Shown here: piece by piece, positions 10,017 to 21,420 of the stretch
How positions within the stretch are numbered: position 1 is the stretch's first letter
Layout: each line of letters begins with the position of its first letter
Assembly: GCF_000524195.1 (NCBI RefSeq)
Contig: NW_020170479.1
Span: forward strand, 194,815-233,471
From: Echinococcus granulosus
Lineage: Eukaryota; Platyhelminthes; Cestoda; Cyclophyllidea; Taeniidae
Reading direction: 5' to 3'
DNA length: 38,657 nt
Translations under genes and position numbers: made by a program
The notes under the pieces: model-generated
Told to the model about the DNA's origin: nothing
What the model saw: only the letters and a program-made list of their open reading frames with translations
The model's database searches: none

Positions 10017-11855
10017 CTACAATTTAGAAAATACCTACCACCATGAATGAAGAAGTGTAAATGGGCCAAAAGCACACAACACATTTGTGAGGGATGATTT
10101 TGTATTCACCAAATTCAATCCTGTTTTGTAAATCCAGCGCTTGGCGACTACAAACACCCCATGTCAAACTAACACTGCAAGCAATTTGTAAAGGTTCACA
10201 ATTTAAAAAGTAGAAATTGTAGGCGAACAAGCAGAAACACGGCATGGAGTGGATTGGAGTCCCCTTAACTCCAAAAAGACACTACTTTATTAGCGCGGCA
10301 ATATCAGGACTGGGATTTATTTGCAGTATGGCAAGCTTATTTCTTTTGGAAACAAAAGAAATTAGGATATAGAAATAAACTTTCGACTAGGAACCTGAAA
10401 ACTACTATGTATGCTTGAGCCGAAATGCAGATTAAGATCAAGTGTTTAAACGACTTTTATGATTTTCAGAGTACTCATGCTTCTGGGTAAAGCCAAGGAC
10501 ACATACGAACAAAAATTTCTAGTCCACAAATACTACTTACACAAAGTTATGGGCTTTAAAGATCAAAGGCAGAACTAACAATGAAATTTTTAGACAAAGC
10601 AAATGTATATAACAAAAAAGGGGCCTCATTATTTGGGAGCGGTTGAAAGTGGAGTCAATGAAGCAATCTTGCTCAAAGGTCTAGTAAAGTTTTTGAGGTG
10701 TGGTCTAAACGAAACGCTAATCCATACCAATAATCATACACAATTCACCGCTCCTGGTACAAAGTATAAGTGGAAAGACACCAAAAGCGTTGAAATAAGG
10801 CTGAAATAGCTTCCCACCCTTTGCTACTTCACAGCAGATAAAAGCTTGAGATTAATATCATTCACCTTAAAGTGTATTTGCATGCAACCACTTTATTTAT
10901 AAGAATTTTCCAGATAAAGAGGTTGGGTTTAAAAGGATATAAAAATGATACGCAATCCGGAGTATAGCCAAACAAGGCCCCAAATAATGGGATTAACAGT
11001 GTGTACAACTAGACCAAGAGGATTAGCCAGTGTCTTTAGCCTGAAAAATTTTACGTAATTTAATTATTCTGAGGTCCAACTCATAAACAATGTTGAACGT
11101 AAAATTAAAGAAAAAACTTGCCTCTTCCAGAAGTTGTCTCCTCTTCTCTTCCTGCACCTGAGCCGCTTGTGCCTTCTTCTCCTGATTGGCCCGATACTTC
11201 TCCAAGATTTCAGGCAAACGCTCCAGATTCTCTGTGATTTTGCGGATCCTTTACCAAGAAAAGGGAGTGAAAATTCCGTACATTAGAACCAAACCTGACG
11301 ATAAAATACTGAAATACCATGAAAACCTTGTAGTTGATTTAAGGCTAAACAAGAACAGGAAATAGTGCCGGAAAATCCATACCTCTCTTTCTCCACCTTG
11401 GCTTTCGCCGCGTTGGCTTCAATCCGCCTTTGTTTGAACTCTTCAATATCTGGCTCAAGTCTCTTTTTTATTTCCCTTTCCCTCGCCAAATACTCATATG
11501 AGTCGAATAATTCACATGGGTTAACGCCGCTTGAAAGACCATAAATGCCAAACAGTCTCCTCTGGTAAGCTGGTCGTTGCTCGTGGTCATATTTCACTGG
11601 TAGATGGATGCGTCTATTTCGAGCAATAAGATGGTGAGGGAATCTGTTTATATCAAATGCTTTCAATTCACAGGGAACGGCCTTGGTGGATGACCATTCA
11701 GCCTCCCACTGGTCCATAACAGAAGGGTACCCCCTACTTAGGTTGTCGTAGTCTGTGAGGCTGAATGGATCACGCCATCCCGGGTAGTACTTTTTACTTC
11801 GTGATGGAACACAGAGGAAGAGGAGCTTATGACATGGCGAAGAGACAGAAAACAT
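9903..11855 (-). CDS. GADD45GIP1: mitochondrial ribosomal protein mL64 (GADD45GIP1/CRIF1), 3 exons
   Basis: Subunit of the mitochondrial large ribosomal subunit, needed for mitochondrial translation; in vertebrates also known as CRIF1. Exons 11383-11855, 11122-11248 and 9903-10016 join in phase to a 237-residue protein; the human protein is 222. The family core is clear: residues 99-113 RRLFGIYGLSSGVNP against human KQFARYGAASGVVP, then a long charged helix (about 123-200), with LPEILEKYRANQEKKAQA against MPQMIENWRQQQQERREKA, and residues 199-217 EEARDRFGYYVDHRDPKFL against AQELLGYQVDPRSARF. It ends in a Lys-rich tail (LAKKASKKK). The start is the in-frame Met at 11855 (MFSVSSPCHKLL), which gives a plausible but unproven targeting sequence. 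A spliced start near 11970 is an alternative. Confidence 0.9.
10017..11121 (-). other. mL64 intron 2, GC-AG type
   Basis: A 1105-nt intron with donor GCAAGT and acceptor TTGTAG. Nothing else is recognised in it. Confidence 0.8.
11122..11248 (-). CDS. GADD45GIP1: mL64 exon 2
   Basis: Continues the helix, IRKITENLERLPEILEKYRA to EKRRQLLEE. The acceptor is TTGGTAAAG. The donor is the non-canonical GAAGAG|GCAAGT. Only this GC donor keeps the frame of the conserved junction EE-ARDRFGYY. Confidence 0.88.
11383..11855 (-). CDS. GADD45GIP1: mL64 exon 1
   Basis: Contains the N-terminal region YYPGWRDPFSLTDYDN, the conserved FGIYGLSSGVNP core and the start of the long helix. The donor is GAGAG|GTATGG, phase 2. 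The 3' boundary is firm. The 5' boundary is not: a pyrimidine-rich run ending CACGAAG at about 11820 could be an acceptor for an upstream exon with ATG at 11970. Confidence 0.85.
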
Positions 11856-11970
11856 TACAGCGAAAGCACAAAACAAGTAAAATTTCAGTTGTAACGAAAG
11901 CAATGATTCGATTAATGTTATATGTATTACTTGACTATGGGCTCAAGTGGCGCTTAGTGAAACACCACAT

Positions 11971-12588
11971 TCGTAAAGCGGGGCCAGACCGGAGGTAATA
12001 AAACAAATTCGTGTAATCGATTGTTGATTTTTAATGTTTATGTGTTAAAACTTTTAAAAAACATAAAATTTGGCTACAATTAAAAATTACGCCTGCTTTA
12101 AGCTAATAGATAATTAAGAATATACATTCTTAAGGCGTTACAGAGCCCCTAGTTCTCCTCGAATTCTTAAATAGCCGTGCTGTTACAGCGGAAAGTATAC
12201 TACTAATATGTGGAACAGTTGAGTGGCTACTAACATGGCCTGATTGTATTGATGCTTAGCGGGAGTATATTCACGCAGCCAAACACAAAGTTCCACAAAC
12301 TACCCAAGTACTGCAGTGTAATGACTAGAACCAATGCATTTATTTACCTTTAATTTTAATTTTTAGATTTCTAATGGCTCTTTTCTGGACATTGTATTCT
12401 ATATCATTTGGCCTACATTGTGCTTCAAATATTACCCTTTTACAGTCTGTTTCTTAAGCTACAAAAAGTATATATTAAATCTTCTGTTTTGTCCTAGCAA
12501 GGTGCTTCTCCTATCTTGTTGGAATTCCCTCCTGAAAATCAATATCTACTGTTTAGTTTTTACTTATAGTTATTAGCAGATATGTCCC
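11971..12588. other. AT-rich intergenic stretch upstream of mL64
   Basis: No gene, RNA or repeat recognised. It is likely to contain the mL64 promoter, but no specific core element stands out. Confidence 0.4.
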
Positions 12589-12770
12589 TGTAGCGTCCCC
12601 AGACTCCCTGAAGACGAAACAAGACAAAATACTCGGGCAGAATATATATATTCAGCACGGAGAAGGTGTCTGGGCTATTGGTATGGCCCAAAAGGCCAGC
12701 CCACCCAGCGAGGTACAAGGGGGCTAATTCGAAGTACAAAATTGGCGCCTCACAAGAACCGAGGGATAAA
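12589..12770 (+). mobile_element. LTR copy truncated by an assembly gap
   Basis: A 182-bp match to the LTR at 9564 (about 94-95% by hand alignment), starting TGTAGCG and stopping at GAGGGATAAA where the Ns begin. Only about 16 bp of the LTR consensus are missing. The palindrome GAATATATATATTC is kept at 12640-12653. The 4 bases before it (TCCC) reappear immediately after the gap, as a target-site duplication would. Either a solo LTR or a whole element collapsed in the assembly would explain this. Confidence 0.85.
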
Positions 12771-12870
12771 NNNNNNNNNNNNNNNNNNNNNNNNNNNNNN
12801 NNNNNNNNNNNNNNNNNNNNNNNNNNNNNNNNNNNNNNNNNNNNNNNNNNNNNNNNNNNNNNNNNNNNNN
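12771..12870. other. assembly gap (100 N)
   Basis: Exactly 100 Ns, a round number that suggests a placeholder rather than a measured length. Confidence 0.97.
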
Positions 12871-13895
12871 TCCCATCCTTAAATTAATTTCAATAGTTTG
12901 ACGTTTTTATTCCCAATTTCTAGTCCCTTGCGACACAGTAATCTCATTTTTTATCCAATTAATATTCTCACAGTACTACAAAACCTAGCTGGTTCAAATC
13001 GTATTTATCGGTCCTACTTTGTTTTGTGCAACATCCATTCACCAAACAGAGGAGTTTGTGACGCTTTGACGCCGTATCGACTAACTTCTCTCCACCAAAA
13101 CGTCCTTGAGGTGCGGATTCAATAAAGCATTATTTCTACCCTTCCCAATTAAGGCTACTGCTTTCTTCATTGACAGTTTATGCTAGTGGCCATGGGAAAT
13201 TGATTACTTAGCCGCACTGGTTTGTTCTCCTCTATCCAAATTCCAAACTATTTAAGTAAATGCAGCATTTTGCTTCTGTTAATTTTAATATGGATGATTG
13301 CAGCTGTTTACTTGTTATTACCAAACACATAGATTTGGTGATGAGAGTCCTTGTACCTATAGAAAAATTTCGCAGTCCATTAGCTACCCACATTTTCGAC
13401 ATCATCATAGCTCTTAAATTCAGCTAAATGGTGAACGATTCTTTAAAATCATTTGTACTTAGAAATTTGTGAGTCAATATCTGATAAATGGAACAAGGTA
13501 GCTCTGAATATCACCCACACAAATGCATACCCAAGAAAGAGGTAACATCAATATGAGGCGTAGTTAAATAAGGCCTGAAAGCCTGAGATTTCCGCCAAGT
13601 CTTTGGAGATTTGGGTGGCTGTACTCGTGCTATGCCCCCACAAAACCGATTACACGCGTTGACCTTAACATCCATGCAAATGGCTTATCAATGAAGGGTT
13701 TGTTGCATTCACGGAATTCACTTTACACGAAGGTGAAATTCTGACCTCTAACTGGCGTGGAAAAGGGGAAATACTAAAGGTTACGAGTTCTTTAACATCT
13801 ACACAAGTTATGGGAAAGAAGGCGATACGAATGCATCCGGTATCATCGTCTTTCAGGTATTTTACAAAAGGGACGAAATACCTTAGAATTGAAAA

Positions 13896-14099
13896 CTAAC
13901 TTAGCTTCACTACTGCTACTACCGCCACCAACGACGCCACCGCTGCTGCTGCAAGCACCATTGTCAGAACGCCCTGTAATTGCATGTCAGAAGGCGAGAG
14001 AGGGAGAGCGCGCAAGCGAGAGAGGGCTGTAATCGCATCATAAATGTTGCCCCAAAGTGGGTCATTTGCGTTGCTATCGTGAGCGCTCATTTGCACCAA
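13896..14099 (-). other. small open frame with hydrophobic C-terminus, not recognised
   Basis: A 67-codon frame starting MVQMSAHDSNAND and ending in a roughly 20-residue Ala/Val-rich segment (LTMVLAAAAVASLVAVVAVV) that could span a membrane. The coding DNA is partly a GCA/GTA-like imperfect triplet repeat, so the hydrophobic run may be an artefact of simple sequence. Confidence 0.15.
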
Positions 14100-14141
14100 T
14101 TAGAACACGCCAATTTGGTGTGAGCGTGGCCGATGTGATCG

Positions 14142-14159
14142 ACCGATCGATTGATCGGT
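14142..14159. repeat. short perfect inverted repeat
   Basis: ACCGATC-GATT-GATCGGT: 7-bp arms around a 4-nt loop, in a CG-rich patch. It could be a protein-binding site or chance. Confidence 0.4.
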
Positions 14160-17100
14160 GGACAAGCGCTAATCAGAACACCGCCACCACCAGCACTGCC
14201 TCGTCTTTGAGGTGAGGCTTCAGCTAGCAATGAGGGTAGCGAATTCCACTCCAATTGCAGTCATTCCTACTGAAACTTACTTACACCTAACTGCTTTGCT
14301 CATGAGTACAACCGAAGCCTTGGGAATGCATTAATGCCTTTGCTACCGGTGACACGTATTTGTGACGTCTCTATTTTCTAATCCGAACTCATCGTCACTA
14401 ATAGGCATCACGTGTTCCACTAAATGGTTGCATTAAGTCGCATGTAGCAAACCGACTGGTTAAGTTACGAACAATGAAATAAAGCAGCAGTTGAATGTGA
14501 ACATATATACAAGAGTAAAATATTAGGGTTGTGGTAATTGCTTTTACTCGGTAGTGAATGCGCTAATGGGGATATTTGCTCTCGGTGGCTGGAGAAGTAT
14601 CGTAAGACTTCTTGAAAAATGCAATTTCATTCCTGGTAAACATTGCCGCCTCTAATCCTACCTACTTCATTAATTAATTGGAGCACAAATGCAGCAAAGA
14701 TGAGCACACTTTTTTGACTCTGGGTGTGATTTCGTCTTTTCCAAATGCTCAGGGGTAAGATTGGTTCATTCCATCGGCTAGCAATTACTCGTGGATCGCA
14801 TATGCATGCTTCGGTGTTATTTTCCCTTACGTAAAGTGATGCTGACAAATATGGAGCTGGTAACAGTACTGTGTATTTGAAAGAAAATCTGAGCTGGGGA
14901 AATTGTTTTTATAGTTTTTTCTTTGGTTATATGCGTTAAAGAAATGAAAGGTAATGAGTTGATTCCATGAGCATACCTCAGACACCAGCCTGTCTGGTTT
15001 CACGTGGAGTTATCATTTCGATTCTGTCAATTTGCAAAAGAAGCTGCCTTTTTTAATCCCCACTTATGTTGGCTACACAATATTTCTCCCAATTTTTCGG
15101 CCCAAATTAACTGCTGCTCATTAGCTAAAATAAATTAAGAACAACCTTTGGCTGACTTTATTGTTTCCCACTTTGTTAATCTATTTACAACGCACCATCT
15201 GATGAAATCAGCTATCATAAGCTACCGAATAACATGTCACATATATTTGCTCTTGATGGCCTGCCCTTTCAAACGGACTGCATGGCCTTGCAGGCCAGTA
15301 AATGAAGGGCTTGACAATCTTAATATAAATGCCCCATTACCGCCTCATTAGCTAAAGTTGATCGCTTCAGTTAAGGAGAGTCAATGAGAGGTGATGTAAG
15401 CGTAAAGAACGCAAGCTTTGGCACAACTGCAAGTTAGCAGTTGGCACCGCGCCAAGTTGCTCGCACGTACGCACGCGAACACGCAGGCAACACACTCACG
15501 CGCATGCATGCGCTAGTGCCAGGACCGCTTCTCCTAGGGCGGGTGGGGACGCCTGCATTTTGAATTAACCAAACCTGCGTGCAACAAAACTCGACTAAAT
15601 CTCACGCCTTAGTGGGGCCGTTATTTTGACTTTCTCAATTCCCCTTTTTTTACGGATGCCTTTCAAGTGTACAGGGAAACCAAAACTCCCACATGGCAAA
15701 ATTACGTCACAAAAGGACAATTGCGAATTAAGAAATACACTACTGTCTAAAATCAGATATTGTCAGAAATGTAAAGCGATGGGGGCAAAGTTGTTGTGGG
15801 GCGATAGCGTAATATTGCCAGGAGATAAACCCGCATTCCCAACAACCGCTGTCAATCATTAATCAAACCAGTACGTAGTCGTGCAATCTTCCGCATTCTT
15901 CTTGCAACAAAAGGCCAGAATCGACTGCATTAAGTACACGCAAATGGGTGCAGTATTGAGGGCAAAAAGTAGTCTTCGAAGCTTTAATACCCATCCCACT
16001 TTTTATTATAATTAAGCAGTCGCATTTGTTGCCCCACCCAACTCTGAACTAGGCTCGTCGTAATTTACAACTTCTGTGTCTGTTAATGCTTTTGTTATGG
16101 AATACTTTCAGACCTAAAATGTTGTTCGAGGCGATTAGTCAAAGTGCAAGATGTTAGCCTTAATTACGTCGAACGGAAGAGTACCACTGGCAGCAAGTAA
16201 GAGTCACCTTGTGCTAAACTACGAGAACCTTGTTTTGACAGTTTTGCAATTATGTATTTGATCACACGGATCTGAATGGGAAGAACAAGAATTACTTTAA
16301 ATCGTCAGATCTCATGGGGTTTCAGAGCATGTAAAAGTACTGGGGCTCAGTCGAGGGCACCCCATGATACAGAACAACATCTTGACGATCAAAGTAAATG
16401 TTTCACATTTTCTGATATGACTTCTTCATTCTAGCCTCACACCAAAATCACCACTGATCTATTTTGGCACTAGAAACACCAACCTACAGCATAAGAGCTT
16501 TTGATCCACTAAAAGTCATAGTTTTCATGAGGTCTTTGGGACTCCTGCACTTTCTCCCTTCTTTGGTTAAATTTGTTATAAATGTTGGTAAAATCTGGTC
16601 TACCATGTTGCGTCTTCGTTTAGCGGAGAATGGGCACACAAACATCAAGATTAAATCTCAAGTGAAATTGACACATCTTGGCGATAAGGACAGCTGAATT
16701 AAAAACAATAACTTTAGCCAGTAAATCATATATTTCATACTTTATTTAGTCCAAATTTTGCAGTGTTGTGGCTGAATGTACGCACATGATCGGTACATGA
16801 ATATCTACACACACACACCGATCTAATGACTTTCAGCACCCTTAATCGCCTTTTACTGTGGTAGGCGCACTTAATTGCCTGTACCATCAAAGCCGTGTTT
16901 TGTTTACAAGAACCAATTTGTAGGTCCTGGTGATTTGAAGCCGAATGTACGCATTACTGTAGTGAAAGGAATTTCATGTCTCTATTACCATTTTGATAAT
17001 AAAGAGACCTGTCAGTCATAGCAGGCTCTAATCACCCTCCTGGTGGCCTGGTGTCTTGCTCATCCTCGTAGCCTCTCAGATTTCCTACAAGTAAATGCTA

Positions 17101-17233
17101 CATTACCATTTCTAGGTTGGTATTCTTGGTTGTTATCGTAGGCAGAGATTTTGTGGTTATTCGGAGCTTCATATTAGATGTGTAAAGTTTTGATCTTGCG
17201 GCCATAGAGATTCTTCCCATAAAAAACAACTTT

Positions 17234-17434
17234 AGTAATTATATTTTGCTCGTTGTTTGTTTGACACTAGGTTTGGTAAAGGGGCTACTTAGATGCTCTG
17301 CTATTGTACCTTCGCCGGGTGGGCTGACCTCCAACCTATGCCAGTCGGCCCCGTCCCGACTGTACGTCGACGATACACATTCTGCCCTGATATTATGTCT
17401 CCCTTCGTCTTCAAGGAAGTCTCTAAACGCTGCA
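17234..17434 (-). mobile_element. diverged LTR copy, minus orientation
   Basis: About 200 bp that align with the reverse complement of the LTR family. Matches include GGTTTGGTAAAGGGGCTACTT, which pairs with the 21250 copy, a GGGTGGGCTG block, and TTCAAGGAAGTCTC before the terminal ACGCTGCA. Many substitutions show it is old. The palindromic TATA segment of the young copies is absent. Boundaries are good to a few bases. Confidence 0.7.
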
Positions 17435-18111
17435 CTGGTAGTAAAGGAAAGAAAACCCTACCTTAAGGGACCTTTATCCTGATTTCTACTACCGGGTGAT
17501 AAACCTTGGCGGGGTGGAAGAATTGAATTTGTCGTGGATGGGAAAGTCTGCGACAATCCCTTGTAAAAGAGCTAAAAGTGAGGTCTACCTTTGGCAACTA
17601 CCCTAGTTCCATGTTCTGTAGGTATGTTATTTATAGAGTGAAGTGGTACTAGCCGTGAAGCATCTAAAAATGTTTGCTGCGGAGATGCTTAACGTAGCTG
17701 TATGAAGATATCAAATACGAGAACTCGTCATGCCTCCTCCATTTCTCCATCAGCTGGATAGAATCCAGGTAGATGAAGCTGGGTAGCACCGAAGTGAGAA
17801 CAAAGGAGCATAGTGGAATGGATTCAATTTTATATGCCCGAGGAACTATGTTAAATCCCGTCCTTTGTTACTTAACCCTGCTTTTAGGCCAGTGCTCCCA
17901 GACCCAACTACTGATACGCGTGATGGTCACCATGTTCATCAGTCCCTGAATCCAGTTCCCACACAGGATGAAACTCCAGATCCAATAGAATTGTCATGAG
18001 GTACCAGTGACGTTGCACAGAAATTCGTCGACTAGGTGTTTCCTTACAGTATCGACGGAAGTTGGCAGAGGAAAGTTCTGAGTCGACGCTCAAAAGAGAA
18101 GAGGGGAGCTA
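17435..18111 (-). other. spacer between two co-oriented LTRs (possible decayed TRIM interior)
   Basis: A 677-bp stretch between two minus-oriented LTR copies. It has a short minus frame (17908-18093) with no recognised motif, no clear purine tract before the left LTR and no obvious tRNA primer site after the right LTR. It could be the non-coding interior of a decayed miniature retrotransposon, or host DNA between two separate insertions. Confidence 0.35.
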
Positions 18112-18306
18112 TGTAATGCCCTAATTGTTTGATTGGCTCTCAATTTTGGCAGCGTGATCACTTGAGGTCTCCATCATTGTCCCTTTTCCGGTGGCATGGT
18201 CTCCGGGCCACGCCAGTAGCCCCAAGCTCTACTGATGTTGGCAGTCCACGCTCTGTCCGAATATTATGTCCTTCCTTCACCTTCAAGGAAGTCTCCGGGC
18301 CCTAGA
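18112..18306 (-). mobile_element. diverged LTR copy, minus orientation
   Basis: A 195-bp match to the reversed family consensus, from TGTAATGCCC to CCGGGCCCTAGA. It has a recognisable CACTTGAGGTCTCCATCATT segment and an ACCTTCAAGGAAGTCTC end. The flanks GCTA and ACTA may be a mutated target duplication. Old copy. Confidence 0.7.
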
Positions 18307-21249
18307 ACTAAGGTATGTCCCCACCTGTACCTCTTAACCTGCCTTACCAATTGTACATCAGTGGGAAATGTTTTTGTTTACACATATGCACAAACATGAT
18401 TAAATGCCCTGCTTATGGGAAAATGTAGGCCTAAATTGAAAGAGGAATCAATCAAGGAAGGGCTTACTAAGTTGAATGTAAGGTAGCAACAGTTATCTCA
18501 GAAATTCTTTGCATACGCGCCTAAAAAGTGTAGTCACATGTATTTGTTTTCCCACTAGGCACTTCAACGAAGGGTTGAACGAACTTTTACATTTTTCGAT
18601 GTAGAAATATGCACTAGAGAAATAGCGTAGTTGCTAACCTTCAGGGCAACTCAGCTGTAACATCTCTCTCCACTCGGTTTTCCCGGAGCTTTAAGCGGAA
18701 AAAGGGAATTAAAATAATTTTTAAAAATTTATTTAATGAAAAAAACGCACTTGTCCGTCAGCATTGGTTATCTGGAACGACAAATGTAATTCAAGCTCAC
18801 TTCAGAGCCACGACGATTGTAGGTTTGATAACATTCAAAACACTCCATATTTTGTGGAGCAAAATCACTACTTAGGTCATTTTAAAGTACTTCCTCTTTG
18901 ATTTGGGAGCAATAGATTATAAGCATGCCATCGCCTTCTATTCATCCTTATGCTCACTGCAGAAACCAATCCTATTTCCCCTATTTGCCATCAGTCATTC
19001 AGTTAACTCCATTCATTTTTACTTTAAAAAACAATGAAGACTGGCGGAGGAGGAGAGCGAGAAACAGTGAGTGGTAAGGTTCTATTGTGTCATGTTACTA
19101 CCTCTGTCCCACGAGTCTGCTCTTCCAGCAGTTTGTTTTGCCAATTATGCGAGTTTTCACTCCCATACTCCTTATACTACTTTCATTTTGAATATTATGA
19201 AGAAAAGGTGAGGTGGGTACCGAAATCACAAATGGCTTACTGCGAAAAAGTGGACAAGGTTCCCTCTCCAGTAGAATTAGCATATGCAATTTGATTGGGC
19301 ATGATTTGGTAGTGACCATAAGGATAAGATGGATATAGAGTGGCGATGATGTCCACCCCATGGTAGCTAAAAGCAGCAGAAATAGAAAACGAGAATTTTT
19401 ACAGTTCATTTTCTCAAACAGAAGAATAGCACTCAATAGGATTTCAGAGAAGCCGAATGTGAGCGCTGGGGCTGCCTGCAATGTTCTGCTCTACGACATC
19501 TAGAGGTTCAGTCATGTCTGTTCCGAGTGAGCACTTAGACAACTGCTGGCTTGCCTGTCCGACTGTTCTAGAAGAAAGGTTTTAACTAATAAAATGCTCC
19601 AAAGTGAACTCCCAAAGAAAGAGAAGGGAAACAAAGGGATCATCGAGGAATTTCTTCCCTCAACTAGGGATTTACGTTTAAATTAATAAGCACCTGTTGC
19701 ATCCAACATGCGGTGCCGTTTCCCAATCCTCACTTCGAATCATTTGTCTAGACCGAATTAGTGACGTCTCACGTTTGATAAGTCCAACGGCGCCTTTCCG
19801 CCTAAGACGATGTGTATGTGCAAAGAAGATACCCAAATGGAGTTGAACCTCCTTTTTCCATACCAAACGGAAGTGGGAGTAAACAAATTATCAGTTGGTT
19901 TCTAGCTCATCTCTTCGGGGGTTGCCCCTCCCACCCCTACCCTCTACACGATGGACTCGTCGTCCAGACTACTGGGATAAGCAAACTAGAGAATAGTCCT
20001 ATTAACAGCCGTCTCTCCTTCCTTTCCTCCCATGCCATTCTTGTGATCACATTCTCTCTCCCTACGCCAATGTCAGCACCGATGTCTGAATGCTGTTCCG
20101 TCTCCTCCACGTCCCCTACAGACTACTCCCCCCCACCACCTCTTCCTCCCCTCTCCCACCCTCTGATATGGCGCACACACACAGCTGTTTAGCATTCGTC
20201 TTTGGAGTGAAGGCGGGGATGAGTGATCCTCCTCTATTTTCCTTTTTGATAATCTTTGGAGGGAAGGGAAGCAGACGGCAAGGAAGGGCGTTTATTGCAT
20301 TGAGAAGGCTGATATTTGCGATGGTAAGGTGAGGAGGTAGCGTCCATGTGGTCGGTTATTTGTGTGTGTAAATGTCAGTACTGTTGAGCATGTCTTCGTG
20401 GTTTTGTTAAATGAAAGAAAAAAATGTAACGACGCATTTGAAGGTCGCATGCACACACGCGCACATATTCAAACACTTTCACAGAAGCCACATGAGGACA
20501 CAGGGAGGGAGGTCAGTGATCTGACCTGGTGTGTGTAGTAAACAGGATGTTTTGTACGAAGCATATGCGGTCAATTACCAGTTCAAATCCGGTCATTGCA
20601 GAACTGTAGTCCTGTTTTAGTAGGGTCCCATCAAACTAGAACCAAAAGCAATATTTTTTTCATTTTACAGGTCTTTTGAGCCTTTATGTCGATGCCAATG
20701 TGGGTTGTTCATACCACCTATGCGGAGAACCTTCAATCTAAACACGACGATGGCCTCCTTACTCCAACTCTCGTCTGGTAGGTAAGGCAAAATGATTGCA
20801 AAGTCAATCTATACACCCCTCTAGAGGTAATGCAATTGTCTTGTTCGATAGAAAGATTACATTGGGCCAATCAAACTGTCAGATTGAGAGACTTAATGAT
20901 ATTTTTTTAAACATCACGCCGAAATCATCAATATTCCACCTTTTTGTAGTAGACAAGTAAAATTTACTCCACTTCAAATCATCGAAACACAGGTAGAGGA
21001 AAGGAGGGCACGCAAAGTATGACAAACCGGATGTGCCATTGAATGACGCCTCGACAAAAAGTGTGCTCAATAGGCATAGTAGCACATTAATGTATCAAAT
21101 GCAGTGACAGGAACGTGAGAAATACTTTCTCACCGTTGCCAGATTCACATATACTTCAAAGTAAATAACGCTAAGATAATTTACAGACCCACCTTCTCTA
21201 AGGTGAAGAGGCGGCGGCGGCAATTTGTCAAGAATTGGGAGAACATATC
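18307..21249. other. intergenic, no gene recognised
   Basis: Several CT-rich and CCACC-rich patches (about 19915-20165). Open frames of 60-127 codons show no family motif. Confidence 0.5.
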
Positions 21250-21420
21250 TGTAGCACCTTGAGACTTCCATGAAGCCGAAAGCTGATATAATTCTTGGGT
21301 AGATTATGCACTGTCGGCATATAGAAAGGATTGGGGTCTTCTGGCGGGCGTACAATGGTGGAGCCCCTAAGTGGCTCCTTTACCAAAGCCGAGGGTTAAG
21401 CGAACTACTACGGTGTTACA
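21250..21420 (+). mobile_element. diverged LTR copy, plus orientation, both ends kept
   Basis: A 171-bp element from TGTAGCACCTTGAGACTTCC to GGTGTTACA. It aligns in order with the 9564 copy: TGTAGC start, GAGACT, GAAGxCGAAAG, ACCAAAGCCGAGGGTTAA before the TTACA end. It is about 27 bp shorter through small deletions. A clear target duplication is not visible. Confidence 0.75.

Larger units (their letters stand above)
12871..17233. other. intergenic, no gene recognised
   Basis: Mostly AT-rich sequence. It includes a small hydrophobic open frame (13896-14099), an inverted repeat (14142-14159) and a GC-richer, CG-containing patch at about 15440-15560. No conserved protein or RNA was seen. Confidence 0.5.

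Noticed and set aside
20560..20610. tRNA-like B box (CCAGTTCAAATCCGGT)
   Set aside because: The T-arm has a mismatch, and no A box, anticodon arm or acceptor stem can be built from the 70 bases upstream.
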